Of a DNA stretch of 64,000 nt, positions 36,401 to 43,754 are shown one piece after another. Origin of the DNA: Coprococcus sp. (GTDB taxonomy: Bacteria; Bacillota; Clostridia; Lachnospirales; Lachnospiraceae). The translations under genes were made by a program, and so were the position numbers. How positions within the stretch are numbered: the stretch's first letter is position 1; each line of letters begins with the position of its first letter. Below the pieces are notes generated by a model. It did no database searches and was not told the DNA's origin. It was given only the letters and a program-made list of their open reading frames with translations. The DNA lies in assembly GCA_022793995.1 (NCBI GenBank), contig JAAWDY010000050.1:1-64000 (forward strand), given 5' to 3'.

Positions 36401-37186
36401 GCTGTGCGCCGCCAGATACTCCCGGTAAGTGTCTTCCACCGGTTTCCTATAGTCGCCCTCCCCGAATGAAACCTCCGTCAGTTCCGTGGAGAACGTCGTA
36501 TGACGACAGTGATCGGACCAATAGGTGTCAAGCACACGGATCTCCGTCATGGAAGGATCCCTCTGCTCCTCACCCCCAAAATATTTTCTGATATGCAGGA
36601 AATCCTTAAACGTCATGGCAAGTCCCAGAGAATCATATAATGTCTTGAATTCTTCCTCCGGCATATCCCGGAACCCGGCCAGTATCTTTACATCTTCCGG
36701 TTCTTCAAACTGTGTTAAGAGTGTATCCGGTTTCTCAAGACTTGTCTCCCTGGAATCTACTGGATTGATACAGTATGATTTGACCGCTTTTAACTCCTCT
36801 TCGCTGATCTCCCCCGAAATGACATATGTGACCGCAGTCCGTATGACAGGAAGCTCGTCCTCCTTAATAAATCTGACACACTGCACGGCAGAGTCCGCCC
36901 TTTGGTCGAACTGCCCCGGAAGATATTCTACGGAAAAGACCTTGTCCTGTTCCCCGCACGGAAACGTCTCCTGATACAGTCGGTCCACCGGCGGCTCTGC
37001 GAACACACCCCGGCAGGCCCGTTCAAACGTGGCGTCGGAAAGATTCTCCACATCATAGCGGATCAGCATCCGCACCCCTGTTACCGCCTCGATTCCCAGA
37101 TAACTCTTGATCTCGTACAGCAGTTCCTTTGCCTGTACGGCAAATTCCGGTTTTTTCTCAACATACACTCGTTTTACACTATCCAT
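33428..37186 (-). CDS. purL: Phosphoribosylformylglycinamidine synthase (single-chain PurL)
   Basis: A 1252-residue fused FGAM synthase: N-terminal PurS-like region, two PurM-like ATP-binding halves (with TYWSDHCRHTTF, the NETHNHPTEIEPFGGAATC block and GGKDSM) and a C-terminal class I glutamine amidotransferase (FPGTNCEYDSAKAF, GVCNGFQTL with the catalytic Cys, SHGEGRF). It converts FGAR to FGAM with glutamine and ATP in purine synthesis. Start ATG 37186 follows GGAGGAG; the frame extends 26 codons further without a site. No guanine riboswitch was seen upstream. Confidence 0.96.
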   Translation of the reverse strand: MDSVKRVYVEKKPEFAVQAKELLYEIKSYLGIEAVTGVRMLIRYDVENLSDATFERACRGVFAEPPVDRLYQETFPCGEQDKVFSVEYLPGQFDQRADSAVQCVRFIKEDELPVIRTAVTYVISGEISEEELKAVKSYCINPVDSRETSLEKPDTLLTQFEEPEDVKILAGFRDMPEEEFKTLYDSLGLAMTFKDFLHIRKYFGGEEQRDPSMTEIRVLDTYWSDHCRHTTFSTELTEVSFGEGDYRKPVEDTYREYLAAHSEIFKGREDKFVCLMDLALMAMRKLKKEGKLKDQEESEEINACSIVVPVEVDGVAEEWLVNFKNETHNHPTEIEPFGGAATCLGGAIRDPLSGRTYVYQAMRVTGAADPTVSVKETLKGKLSQKKLVRGAAKGYSSYGNQIGLATGMVKEIYHPDYVAKRMEIGAVLGAAPRRAVIRETSDPGDIIILLGGRTGRDGCGGATGSSKVHTEASIETCGAEVQKGNPPTERKIQRLFRREEVSRLIKKCNDFGAGGVSVAIGELADGLRVDLDQVPKKYAGLDGTEIAISESQERMAVVVAPENVELFLTYAKEENLEAVQVAKVTEEPRLVLSWRGKEIVNISRAFLDTNGAHQETTVKVDIPSRKDCPLKRQVEVGDVKEKWLATLKDLNVCSQKGLVEMFDGSIGAASVFMPHGGKYQMTETQAMVAKLPVAEGKCDTVTMMSYGFDPYLSSWSPYHGAVYAVTESIAKIVASGGDYRKIRFTFQEYFRRMTEDPERWSQPFSALLGAYRAQIGYGLPSIGGKDSMSGTFEQIDVPPTLVSFAVDIAKQEEIITPELKAAGNKLVWMRIDTDEYQLPDYEKVMEQYGKLTEDIRSGNIVSAYALDRHGVIAAVSRMAFGNGLGVRIEHHMDARELFAPAFGDIIAEVPAEKVGRLGITYTVIGEVTDDKTFSYGTVQLPLAEAAEAWKGTLENVFRTVSDEAKKTEVESPLYDTKEIYICEHKIAQPNVFIPVFPGTNCEYDSAKAFERAGAKVRTRVFRNMDAADIRESMVEFEKEIEQAQIIMFPGGFSAGDEPDGSAKFFATAFQNERLKQAVERLLKDRDGLALGVCNGFQTLVKLGLVPYGEITGQTVDSPTLTYNTIGRHISKMVYTKVVTNKSPWLMGARLGGVYTNPASHGEGRFVASGEWLDKLFANGQVATQYCDFDGNVSMDEEWNVNGSYRAIEGITSPDGRVLGKMAHSERRGDGVAVNIYGEQDMKIFESGVQYFR

Positions 37187-37295
37187 AGTCTCCTCCATTC
37201 GTTCCAAATACTGTCGTTGCTGTTGTAGATAGTTTACCATATCCTTTTTTATAAGTATAATCAATATATTTAATTATTTTTATAAGGTACGCTTA

Positions 37296-38018
37296 TCATT
37301 GACCGCATGCTTTCTGCTTTTTTCTGATGAACACCCTTACCGTTATACTGACTGCCAAAAACAACAGAAGAAACAAGATAAAGATCACTCCAATCCGCAT
37401 CACCATATCATAGAAAAACCCTTCCGGCAGCATCCGGATCATATAGTCTGTCGCCGGGTCGAAGATCCACTGATCGTTATCAAAGAAAATATGATGGAAG
37501 ATCACAAAATATTTATTAAAATCCTGCGAAAACAGTATTCCCAAGATCACGGTAAGGGAAAGAAAGACTGCCAGCGTCCTTTGGTACATCTTAGAAAGCA
37601 GCACCTTCCACTCCTTGCAGTCCTTTATGAGAAAAACTGCGGCAGCGACCAGTATGATTAGCACGATCCTTCTCAGCATCAGACCTCCCAAAAACAGTTC
37701 CCGGACCTCTCCCATATGAAAACGGTCCTGCTCGTTGAAAAAATCCTGGTCGACGCCTTCTATATACGCCTCAATACTCAGTACATCCTCGCCGCCTCTT
37801 AAGTAGGACATCATATATCTTGTGACTTTCATAATATCCCACATATCCATCCCCAGGTCATCCGCCACTTGGTACTTTTCATATTCCTTCTCATAAAATC
37901 CATAATCAGCGTACGCCCCGATCTCAAAACTACTGATGAGAAAAATGAAAATGGCCGCCACAGCGATGAGTATTCCAAGACCTGCATGGACTCTATGCCT
38001 TGTTTTTCCTTCTTTCAT
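37296..38018 (-). CDS. TIGR01906-type integral membrane protein
   Basis: A 240-residue protein with one N-terminal helix, an extracellular-type loop of about 90 residues (YEKYQVADDLGMDMWDIMKV, then RGGEDVLSIEAYIEGVDQ), three further helices and a basic C-terminus. This layout matches the TIGR01906 family of conserved Gram-positive membrane proteins of unknown function. ATG 38018 follows AGAAGGAAAAG; the frame is open 44 codons upstream, but that part is low-complexity and lacks a site. Single gene. Confidence 0.78.
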   Translation of the reverse strand: MKEGKTRHRVHAGLGILIAVAAIFIFLISSFEIGAYADYGFYEKEYEKYQVADDLGMDMWDIMKVTRYMMSYLRGGEDVLSIEAYIEGVDQDFFNEQDRFHMGEVRELFLGGLMLRRIVLIILVAAAVFLIKDCKEWKVLLSKMYQRTLAVFLSLTVILGILFSQDFNKYFVIFHHIFFDNDQWIFDPATDYMIRMLPEGFFYDMVMRIGVIFILFLLLFLAVSITVRVFIRKKQKACGQ

Positions 38019-38209
38019 ACTTTTCCTTCTTTCCGATCTTTGATTCCCTGTCTTGACCCCTTGCCTTGATTTACCGCCTTGTTTCCCCTTTTCTGTCCGG
38101 CCTGCCCGGGTTCTTACATTATTGCCACACAGAAGTAATTCGCAGTACAAATTCGGAAGCCTGTGGCTTCGTGTACATTATACTCCAATGTGCCAAGGTC
38201 GGCAAGAAA

Positions 38210-38291
38210 AAGTGATTTATTTGTATCTTTTCTCTTGACACGCCGTGCATGAAGTGATATATTTATCCCATCAAGTTACAAATACATCACT
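38210..38291 (+). promoter_or_regulatory. Three operator-like sites around the DUF3796/XRE promoter
   Basis: AGTGATTTATTTGTATC (38211-38227), AGTGATATATTTAT (38253-38266) and, inverted, GTTACAAATACATCACT (38275-38291, reading AGTGATGTATTTGTAAC on the other strand) share the motif AGTGATNTATTTGTA. The middle site overlaps the -10 box, and the outer ones flank the promoter. This arrangement fits repression by the co-encoded XRE protein. Confidence 0.65.
38235..38263 (+). promoter_or_regulatory. Sigma-A promoter of the DUF3796/XRE operon
   Basis: TTGACA (38235-38240), a 17-bp spacer and TATATT (38258-38263). Consensus -35 and near-consensus -10, 45 bp upstream of the ATG. Confidence 0.75.
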
Positions 38292-38307
38292 TTTTGAGGA
38301 TATAATC

Positions 38308-38976
38308 ATGAAAAAAACAACAAAAAAACGCTGCATTTTCTTTGGTATCATATGCGCCCTGCTCATCGCGGTATCCACATGGTACTCCATAACCTATAAT
38401 GACTCCAGGCTGGTTGAACCCATGAATTTCTCAGAATATGTTTTCCAGGCTAAGGATCTTCCCATGCTCCTCTCCGGCGTATTTCTCGCTTTATATATCT
38501 TATATCTCTTTATTCAACTGATACGGGCGATCGTGGTAAAGAAGCGGAAAGAAACCGGCATGCGCTCCACCAGAAAGCTGAATCCGAAATTAGGTCTTTT
38601 CGGATTTTTGGGGTTCTTCGGCATGTTGGGATTCTGGACTTACAGTGTCGATAAGACGATCTTTCCTTTTGCCTTTTTTATGTTTTTCGGCTTTTTCGGA
38701 TTCTTTTACGAGGGAAAAATGTCAGATACCTTTATGGATGAAAGATATCAGGAAAATAAATTAAAAGCGCAGTTTACGGCAAACAAGATCGCCTTATCCA
38801 TTATTTTCCTCGCGATCATAATCCTGGGACGAGGTGCTCTCCTGGGGAACCTGGAGTACACTTTGATCGCGCTTATCATCATCATATCCCTTTCAATCGC
38901 GCTGGAAACATTTCTCAGCGAGTATTTATTGTACCACTACGACCATGACGAACAAAGCTTTCAAAGCGAGGAGTAG
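38308..38976 (+). CDS. DUF3796 membrane protein
   Basis: A 222-residue protein with about five membrane helices, including a phenylalanine- and glycine-rich stretch (LGFLGFFGMLGF and FMFFGFFGFFYEGKM) typical of DUF3796 proteins. Start ATG 38308 follows GAGGATATA; the in-frame upstream codons overlap the promoter and operators. It is followed after 3 bp by a small XRE regulator, the usual partner of this family. The pair is thought to act in sensing or stress, but no function is established. Confidence 0.82.
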   Translation: MKKTTKKRCIFFGIICALLIAVSTWYSITYNDSRLVEPMNFSEYVFQAKDLPMLLSGVFLALYILYLFIQLIRAIVVKKRKETGMRSTRKLNPKLGLFGFLGFFGMLGFWTYSVDKTIFPFAFFMFFGFFGFFYEGKMSDTFMDERYQENKLKAQFTANKIALSIIFLAIIILGRGALLGNLEYTLIALIIIISLSIALETFLSEYLLYHYDHDEQSFQSEE

Positions 38977-38979
38977 ACC

Positions 38980-39180
38980 ATGCCGGATTTTGAATGCAGA
39001 TTAAAAAAGTACAGACAGTTAAAAGAAATGACGCAGGAACAATTGGCTCTTAAGATCGGAGTCCGCCGTGAGACGATCATGCGGCTGGAAAAGGCTCAGT
39101 ACAATCCTTCCCTTAAATTGGCGGTCGACATCTCAAGAGCTGTCGGCGTGCCAATCGAGGAAATCTTCATCTTTGACTGA
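38980..39180 (+). CDS. Small XRE-family transcriptional regulator
   Basis: A 66-residue protein consisting only of an HTH_3 domain: LKKYRQLKEMTQEQLALKIG, then VRRETIMRLEKAQYNPSLKL and VPIEEIFIF. It resembles the YozG/PlcR-type single-domain repressors often paired with membrane proteins. It is co-transcribed with the DUF3796 gene and probably binds the AGTGAT-type sites at 38210-38291 to control its own operon. Confidence 0.9.
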   Translation: MPDFECRLKKYRQLKEMTQEQLALKIGVRRETIMRLEKAQYNPSLKLAVDISRAVGVPIEEIFIFD

Positions 39181-39220
39181 GCGGCGGAAGGTTGCAGTTT
39201 CTTATCATCCATTTGCATAA

Positions 39221-39249
39221 TTGAAACTTATCAAGGAAAATGCTATACT
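39221..39249 (+). promoter_or_regulatory. Probable sigma-A promoter of the LysR gene
   Basis: TTGAAA (39221-39226), a 17-bp spacer and TATACT (39244-39249), 47 bp upstream of the LysR ATG. Confidence 0.65.
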
Positions 39250-39295
39250 GTGTATCGGGTGAATCTAACAAAACTCGAATCAAGGAGAATTTAGA

Positions 39296-40180
39296 ATGGA
39301 CATCAATTATGAATTATATAAAGTATTCTATTACGTTGCGGATACCTTAAGTTTTTCCGAGGCGTCGAAGAAGCTCTATATTTCACAGTCTGCTGTCAGC
39401 CAGTCCATCAAGACTTTGGAAAAAAAGCTGGGACAGACTCTCTTCACCCGCAGCACCAAAAAAGTCTGTCTCACGCCAGAGGGGGAAATTCTTCTCCGCC
39501 ATATCGAACCTGCCGTTCACCTGATCCGCAAGGGCGAATCCCAGATTCTGGAGTCCGCTTCTACCGGAGGACAGATACGGATCGGCGCAAGCGACACAAT
39601 CTGCCGTTATTTTCTTGTCCCGTATTTAAAGCGCTTCCACCATGCATTCCCCAATGCACATATTAAGGTAACGAACGCTACTTCTATCAAATGCGCCGAG
39701 CTTTTGGAAAGCGGGCAGGTGGATCTGATCGTCGCCAATTACCCGAATGCTTACCTGGGTAATATCGCTTCTTTAAAAAAGATCAAAGATTTCCAGGATG
39801 TATTCATCGCCAACACCGCTTTTGAAGAGCTGAGGGACAAAAAGCTGAGCCTTCGGCAGCTCCTGGATTATCCGATCATTATGCTGGACAAAAAAAGCAC
39901 CACCAGCGAATTTCTTCATACACTCTTTCAGAGGCATCAGCTTGACCTGGTTCCTGAGATCGAGCTGAGCAGCAATGATCTTCTAATCGACCTTGCAAGG
40001 ATCGGTCTTGGCATTGCCTTTATCCCGGACTACTGTTTTCCCAAAGGGGCCGAGGATCTGTTTATCGTTCAAACAACGCAACAGCTTCCCAGCCGCCAGC
40101 TCGTCATTGCAAGCAACAGCCATCTGCCGTTGTCCCGCGCCATCGAAGAGTTTATGAACTATTTTGAGCAGGTTCCCTAG
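39296..40180 (+). CDS. LysR-family transcriptional regulator
   Basis: A 294-residue protein: N-terminal winged HTH (1-60, with SFSEASKKLYISQSAVSQSI) and a periplasmic-binding-like effector domain (about 90-290). The effector and targets are unknown, since no divergent gene accompanies it. ATG follows AAGGAG. The stop codon TAG (40178-40180) forms the first three bases of a 163-bp palindromic repeat, whose other end supplies the stop of the convergent helicase gene. Confidence 0.93.
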   Translation: MDINYELYKVFYYVADTLSFSEASKKLYISQSAVSQSIKTLEKKLGQTLFTRSTKKVCLTPEGEILLRHIEPAVHLIRKGESQILESASTGGQIRIGASDTICRYFLVPYLKRFHHAFPNAHIKVTNATSIKCAELLESGQVDLIVANYPNAYLGNIASLKKIKDFQDVFIANTAFEELRDKKLSLRQLLDYPIIMLDKKSTTSEFLHTLFQRHQLDLVPEIELSSNDLLIDLARIGLGIAFIPDYCFPKGAEDLFIVQTTQQLPSRQLVIASNSHLPLSRAIEEFMNYFEQVP

Positions 40181-40340
40181 TACAGCATTGCGGAAATTGC
40201 AGTGAATAATGTGCCTGATCGTTTCGTCAGGACAAGGCGGAGGAATGAGGCGATGCGGTGGCATCGTCGATTGACGACAACGCAGTACTGGCAAAAATAG
40301 CAGGTGCAGAATTCACTGTTATATCCGCAATGCTGTACTA
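40178..40340. repeat. 163-bp palindromic repeat, copy B
   Basis: Arms TAGTACAGCATTGCGGA and TCCGCAATGCTGTACTA are inverted over about 40 bp. The core contains CAAGGCGGAGGAATGAGGCG and a CGGTGGCATCG segment as in copies A and C. The length equals that of copy A. The first three bases are the LysR stop codon and the last three, read on the minus strand, are the helicase stop codon. Noncoding; probably also acts as a transcriptional hairpin between convergent genes. Confidence 0.88.
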
Positions 40341-42710
40341 GCGTACCGACCTCTCCCAGAAACCTGCCACTCTCTCCTCGATCTCGTCCAGACGGCAGAC
40401 CTTACAGTCCCTCCATTCTCTTGGAAAAGTCTCCCTGCATCTACTTTCGCGGAACCGGTCGTCAAGAAGGAGGATCACTCCTTTGTCCTCTTCCGTACGG
40501 ATGACTCTTCCCGCGGCCTGCAGGACTTTATTCATCCCCGGATAGAGATATGCATAGTCAAATCCCTGCATTCCCTCTTTGTCAAAATAATTCTTCAGGA
40601 TCTCTCGTTCATTGCACACCTGCGGAAGGCCGGTCCCCACAATGAACGCTCCGATCAGTTTCTCTCGATCCAGATCAATTCCTTCCGAAAAAATACCTCC
40701 CATCACACAGAATCCTACCAGACTCCCTTCCCTTGTCTCTTCAAACGTCTCAAGAAAAATCTCCCTTGCCTCTTCATTCATGAACTGGGACTGTAAAACA
40801 CATTCCGTCCCGGCTTTCTCTTCCTCTGTCTGTGATTCCAAAAAAGCATCATACACCGCTTCCATGAACCGATATGAGGGGAAAAACGCCAGGTAATTTC
40901 CCCGCTTCGCTTTCACCGTGCGCCGGATATACTGCGCATATCTTCCGTACATCTCTTCCGTCCGCAGAGTATACCGGGTACTCACATCCGCACCGCTCAC
41001 CAGAAGCCTGTTCGCCGGATCGAACGAAGACTCCGCATAAATGGCATAGTTGTCTTTTTCAGTGCTCAAAAGGCGCTTATAATATTGGATTGGCAGAAGC
41101 GTCGCTGAGAAAAAGACGGCGCTCCGGCCCATATCCAGGAATTCCTGGAGTCCTGAAGCTGGATTCACACAGAACAGTTTCAGCATAAACCGATTATCAT
41201 GCAAAAGTTCACAGTATATCACATAACTGTCATCCAGCCTTTCGTAAATGTTGAGAAACGAGCGGACAGAAAAGTACAGATCTAAGACCGTATCCCTTAT
41301 ACCCCGGTCATCACAGTCTTCCAGATAATTCTCCATCTCCGACATCACATTCACGAGCTTTAAATATATAGGCGATACACTGTCAAGAATCTGATAATTT
41401 TCACATTCCTTTTTCATGGTGAGCAAAATCCGGTTACATTCCTCCAAACGCTTGGAAAGTTTGGGACTCTCTGTTTTCACCAGACGTTTTACTGTCAAAA
41501 AATCTTCCTTATAAATCTGAGCGCTGTACATCTGTCTGCCGCGCTCCACCAGGTTATGCGCCTCATCTATCAAAAACAAGTACTCCCCTGACACGCCCTC
41601 CGAGAAAAACCTCCGCAGATGTGCGTTCGGGTCGAACACATAATTATAGTCGCAGATCACCGCGTCCACCCAGACCGAAACATCCAGCGCCATCTCAAAC
41701 GGGCATACTCTGTGCTTTTTCGCCTGTGCTTCCAGGGCTTCCCGGCTCATCTCATCCGTGTCCGTCAAAAGCTCGTAGACCGCGTCGTTCACCCTGTCGT
41801 AATGCCCCTTTGCATACGGGCAGTCATCTGGGTTGCACTCTGTTCTTTCGCAAAAGCAGATCTTCTCCTTAGCAGTAAGCGTAATAACCTTACACCTGAG
41901 CCCCTGTTCCTTTAATTTGGAAAAAGCCTGCTCTGCCACAGTACGAGTGATCGTCTTGGCTGTCAGATAAAAAATCTTCTCGCCCAGCCCTTCGCCGAGG
42001 GCCTTCACTGCCGGAAAAACAGCCGCCATCGTCTTTCCCACGCCGGTAGGCGCCTGGATGAAGAGTTTCTTCTTACGCAGGATCGTTCGATAGACCGATG
42101 CCGCCAGTTCTTTCTGCCCCTTTCGGTATGCAAAAGGAAATACCGCCTCTTTCGCAGACGCGTTCCGGATCTTCCTCCATTCCACCTGGAACTTTGCCCA
42201 CTTCTCATATTCCCGTACAAGCTCCATAAACCATATATCCAGAGCCTCAAAAGTATACTCCTGGCGGAACCTTTTGATCTCTTCCGTCTCCATCTGACAG
42301 TACGTCATCTGCACTCCCATCGATGCGCACTCATGCTGGCTGCCATACATCCATGCATAACACTTTGCCTGGGCAAGATGTACCCCCACCGGCTTCTGTA
42401 TCTTATCGAGCGCGCAAAGGACTCCTTTGATCTCATCGATCAGAATCGTCCCGTCTTCGTCAATGAGCCCATCCGCACGTCCTTCGACCCGCAGTAAAAA
42501 TCCTTCGCACTCTACTTCTGTCTTAAGCGGAACCTCCGCATGGTAGTTTGATCCCATCCTTTTTTGTATCCTACGGTGGATCTTTCCTCCGAGCTGCATT
42601 GCCTCTGCGTCTGGACCGCCTCCTGTCCGATTATCAATATCGCCTTCGCGCAGGATAAATTCTACCAGACTGCGCACCGAAATCCGGATTACCGGCATCT
42701 GCTGTTCCAT
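40338..42710 (-). CDS. DinG/Rad3-like Fe-S helicase with N-terminal PD-(D/E)XK nuclease domain
   Basis: A 790-residue protein. Residues 1-200 look like a PD-(D/E)XK nuclease (EGRADGLIDEDGTILIDEIKG, with D and E-x-K). Then comes a superfamily 2 helicase: APTGVGKTMAAVF (Walker A), a four-cysteine cluster CFCERTECNPDDCPYAKG typical of XPD/DinG Fe-S helicases, IDEAHN (DEAH), and C-terminal motifs with VGFCVMGGIFSEGIDLD and QAAGRVIRTEED. It probably processes DNA repair or recombination intermediates with 5'-3' polarity. ATG follows AGAGGGAAG. Its neighbours are other repair genes. Confidence 0.88.
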   Translation of the reverse strand: MEQQMPVIRISVRSLVEFILREGDIDNRTGGGPDAEAMQLGGKIHRRIQKRMGSNYHAEVPLKTEVECEGFLLRVEGRADGLIDEDGTILIDEIKGVLCALDKIQKPVGVHLAQAKCYAWMYGSQHECASMGVQMTYCQMETEEIKRFRQEYTFEALDIWFMELVREYEKWAKFQVEWRKIRNASAKEAVFPFAYRKGQKELAASVYRTILRKKKLFIQAPTGVGKTMAAVFPAVKALGEGLGEKIFYLTAKTITRTVAEQAFSKLKEQGLRCKVITLTAKEKICFCERTECNPDDCPYAKGHYDRVNDAVYELLTDTDEMSREALEAQAKKHRVCPFEMALDVSVWVDAVICDYNYVFDPNAHLRRFFSEGVSGEYLFLIDEAHNLVERGRQMYSAQIYKEDFLTVKRLVKTESPKLSKRLEECNRILLTMKKECENYQILDSVSPIYLKLVNVMSEMENYLEDCDDRGIRDTVLDLYFSVRSFLNIYERLDDSYVIYCELLHDNRFMLKLFCVNPASGLQEFLDMGRSAVFFSATLLPIQYYKRLLSTEKDNYAIYAESSFDPANRLLVSGADVSTRYTLRTEEMYGRYAQYIRRTVKAKRGNYLAFFPSYRFMEAVYDAFLESQTEEEKAGTECVLQSQFMNEEAREIFLETFEETREGSLVGFCVMGGIFSEGIDLDREKLIGAFIVGTGLPQVCNEREILKNYFDKEGMQGFDYAYLYPGMNKVLQAAGRVIRTEEDKGVILLLDDRFRESRCRETFPREWRDCKVCRLDEIEERVAGFWERSVR

Positions 42711-42772
42711 CGCTTCCCTCTCCCTGGCTTTCTCTACTGGCTTTTTTCTTATCTTACCACGAAATCGCCCGT

Positions 42773-42809
42773 TAGTGTACTGTCTGTATTATATTCAGGC
42801 AGTACACTA
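42773..42809. repeat. 37-bp palindrome, core-less derivative of the 163-bp repeat
   Basis: TAGTGTACTGTCTGTATTAT runs into TATTCAGGCAGTACACTA. Both ends match the termini of copy C, but the core is missing. It adjoins copy C directly, sharing the TA of the junction TAG. Confidence 0.7.
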
Positions 42810-42971
42810 GTGTGTTGCCTGCATTATATCTGGCGAAACTCCGCAGGATATTCGTTCATATGCAAGGCGGATTTTCGACGGCGTAGCGGTGGCTACGGAT
42901 AGAAAATCCAACGCGGCAGATGGGCGAATAAACAAGGAGGTTTGACTGAATATAATGTAGACAGTACACTA
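42808..42971. repeat. 164-bp palindromic repeat, copy C
   Basis: Left end TAGTGTGTTGCCTGCATTAT and right end ATAATGTAGACAGTACACTA are inverted over about 55 bp. The core has GCAAGGCGG, then GACGGCGTAGCGGTGGCTAC and CAACGCGGCAG, related to copies A and B but with more changes. It lies between the helicase gene and the TIGR03915 gene; the rest of that gap is empty. Confidence 0.82.
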
Positions 42972-42977
42972 GGGAAG

Positions 42978-43754
42978 TTATGAATATGTCTCCTGAAATT
43001 CCGTCATATTAACCCGATACCATAAAGGGAGGTTCTGCCGCTGTCTTTGGCTGCTTTTCCGCTCCTCAATGGCGATCGTTTTGCAGAATCCTTTCCAAAG
43101 CCTTCGCATCTCCTGCTCTCCTTCCGATACATCCTCCATCCTGCTCTCATCTACATCCACGCCTGACACCAACGCCCATTGCTTTCTCGCCTCATGTACG
43201 GCAAACACTTTATGGGTCCGGTCATAAATGACCCAATTCTCCAGAGGGAGCCGATCCGCAAAGTGCGGAGCAATCAAGGTCACTACCTGGCTCTTTGGAT
43301 CAATCCTTGCAAAGAGAATACCGCTCGTAAGTTCCTTAAAGCGCAGAAATTCTTTAAAAAAATGTGCTTCATTATACACTCTACGGCTCAGCTCAAACAC
43401 TTTCTCCACAGAAGGATTCGTCAGGTTATCCATGATCTTATGGCTGTCGGAAAGCCTGCGCGCTGCGAGCATCGTCCCCAGAACCGCGTCGCCCTTTACC
43501 GGATCGGTAGAGAGAGCCGCGGCATACAGCTTCCCATATGCCTCCATTCCCAGATGCTTCTTGATAAGACGCTCCACGGCGACCGCCTTTTTCTCTTGTT
43601 CCTCCGTCTCCACATACTCGCAGAAAAGCTGCTGCTCTATATTGCCGCGCAGGGCGATTCCCGCGTCTCCGCTTTCCCGCCTTTCTCTCCACGCATCGTA
43701 GATCGCAGAAAACAACCCTGTAACATCATCATGACAGACATATATTCTTCTCAT
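42978..43754 (-). CDS. TIGR03915 family putative DNA repair protein (DUF4130)
   Basis: A 258-residue protein starting MRRIYVCHDDVTGLFSAIYD, with the C-terminal DUF4130 region (AHFFKEFLRFKEL, FADRLPLENWVIYDRTHKVF). TIGR03915 genes nearly always accompany the TIGR03916 radical SAM gene, as here, and the pair is proposed to act in DNA modification or repair; the reaction is unknown. ATG 43754 follows AAGGGGTG. It overlaps the radical SAM gene by 26 bp, so it should share the SOS-like control upstream. Confidence 0.88.
   Translation of the reverse strand: MRRIYVCHDDVTGLFSAIYDAWRERRESGDAGIALRGNIEQQLFCEYVETEEQEKKAVAVERLIKKHLGMEAYGKLYAAALSTDPVKGDAVLGTMLAARRLSDSHKIMDNLTNPSVEKVFELSRRVYNEAHFFKEFLRFKELTSGILFARIDPKSQVVTLIAPHFADRLPLENWVIYDRTHKVFAVHEARKQWALVSGVDVDESRMEDVSEGEQEMRRLWKGFCKTIAIEERKSSQRQRQNLPLWYRVNMTEFQETYS

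Noticed and set aside
37187-37295. Guanine (purine) riboswitch upstream of purL
   Set aside because: Searched the 109-bp leader by eye on the minus strand; AT-rich, no conserved purine-aptamer core.
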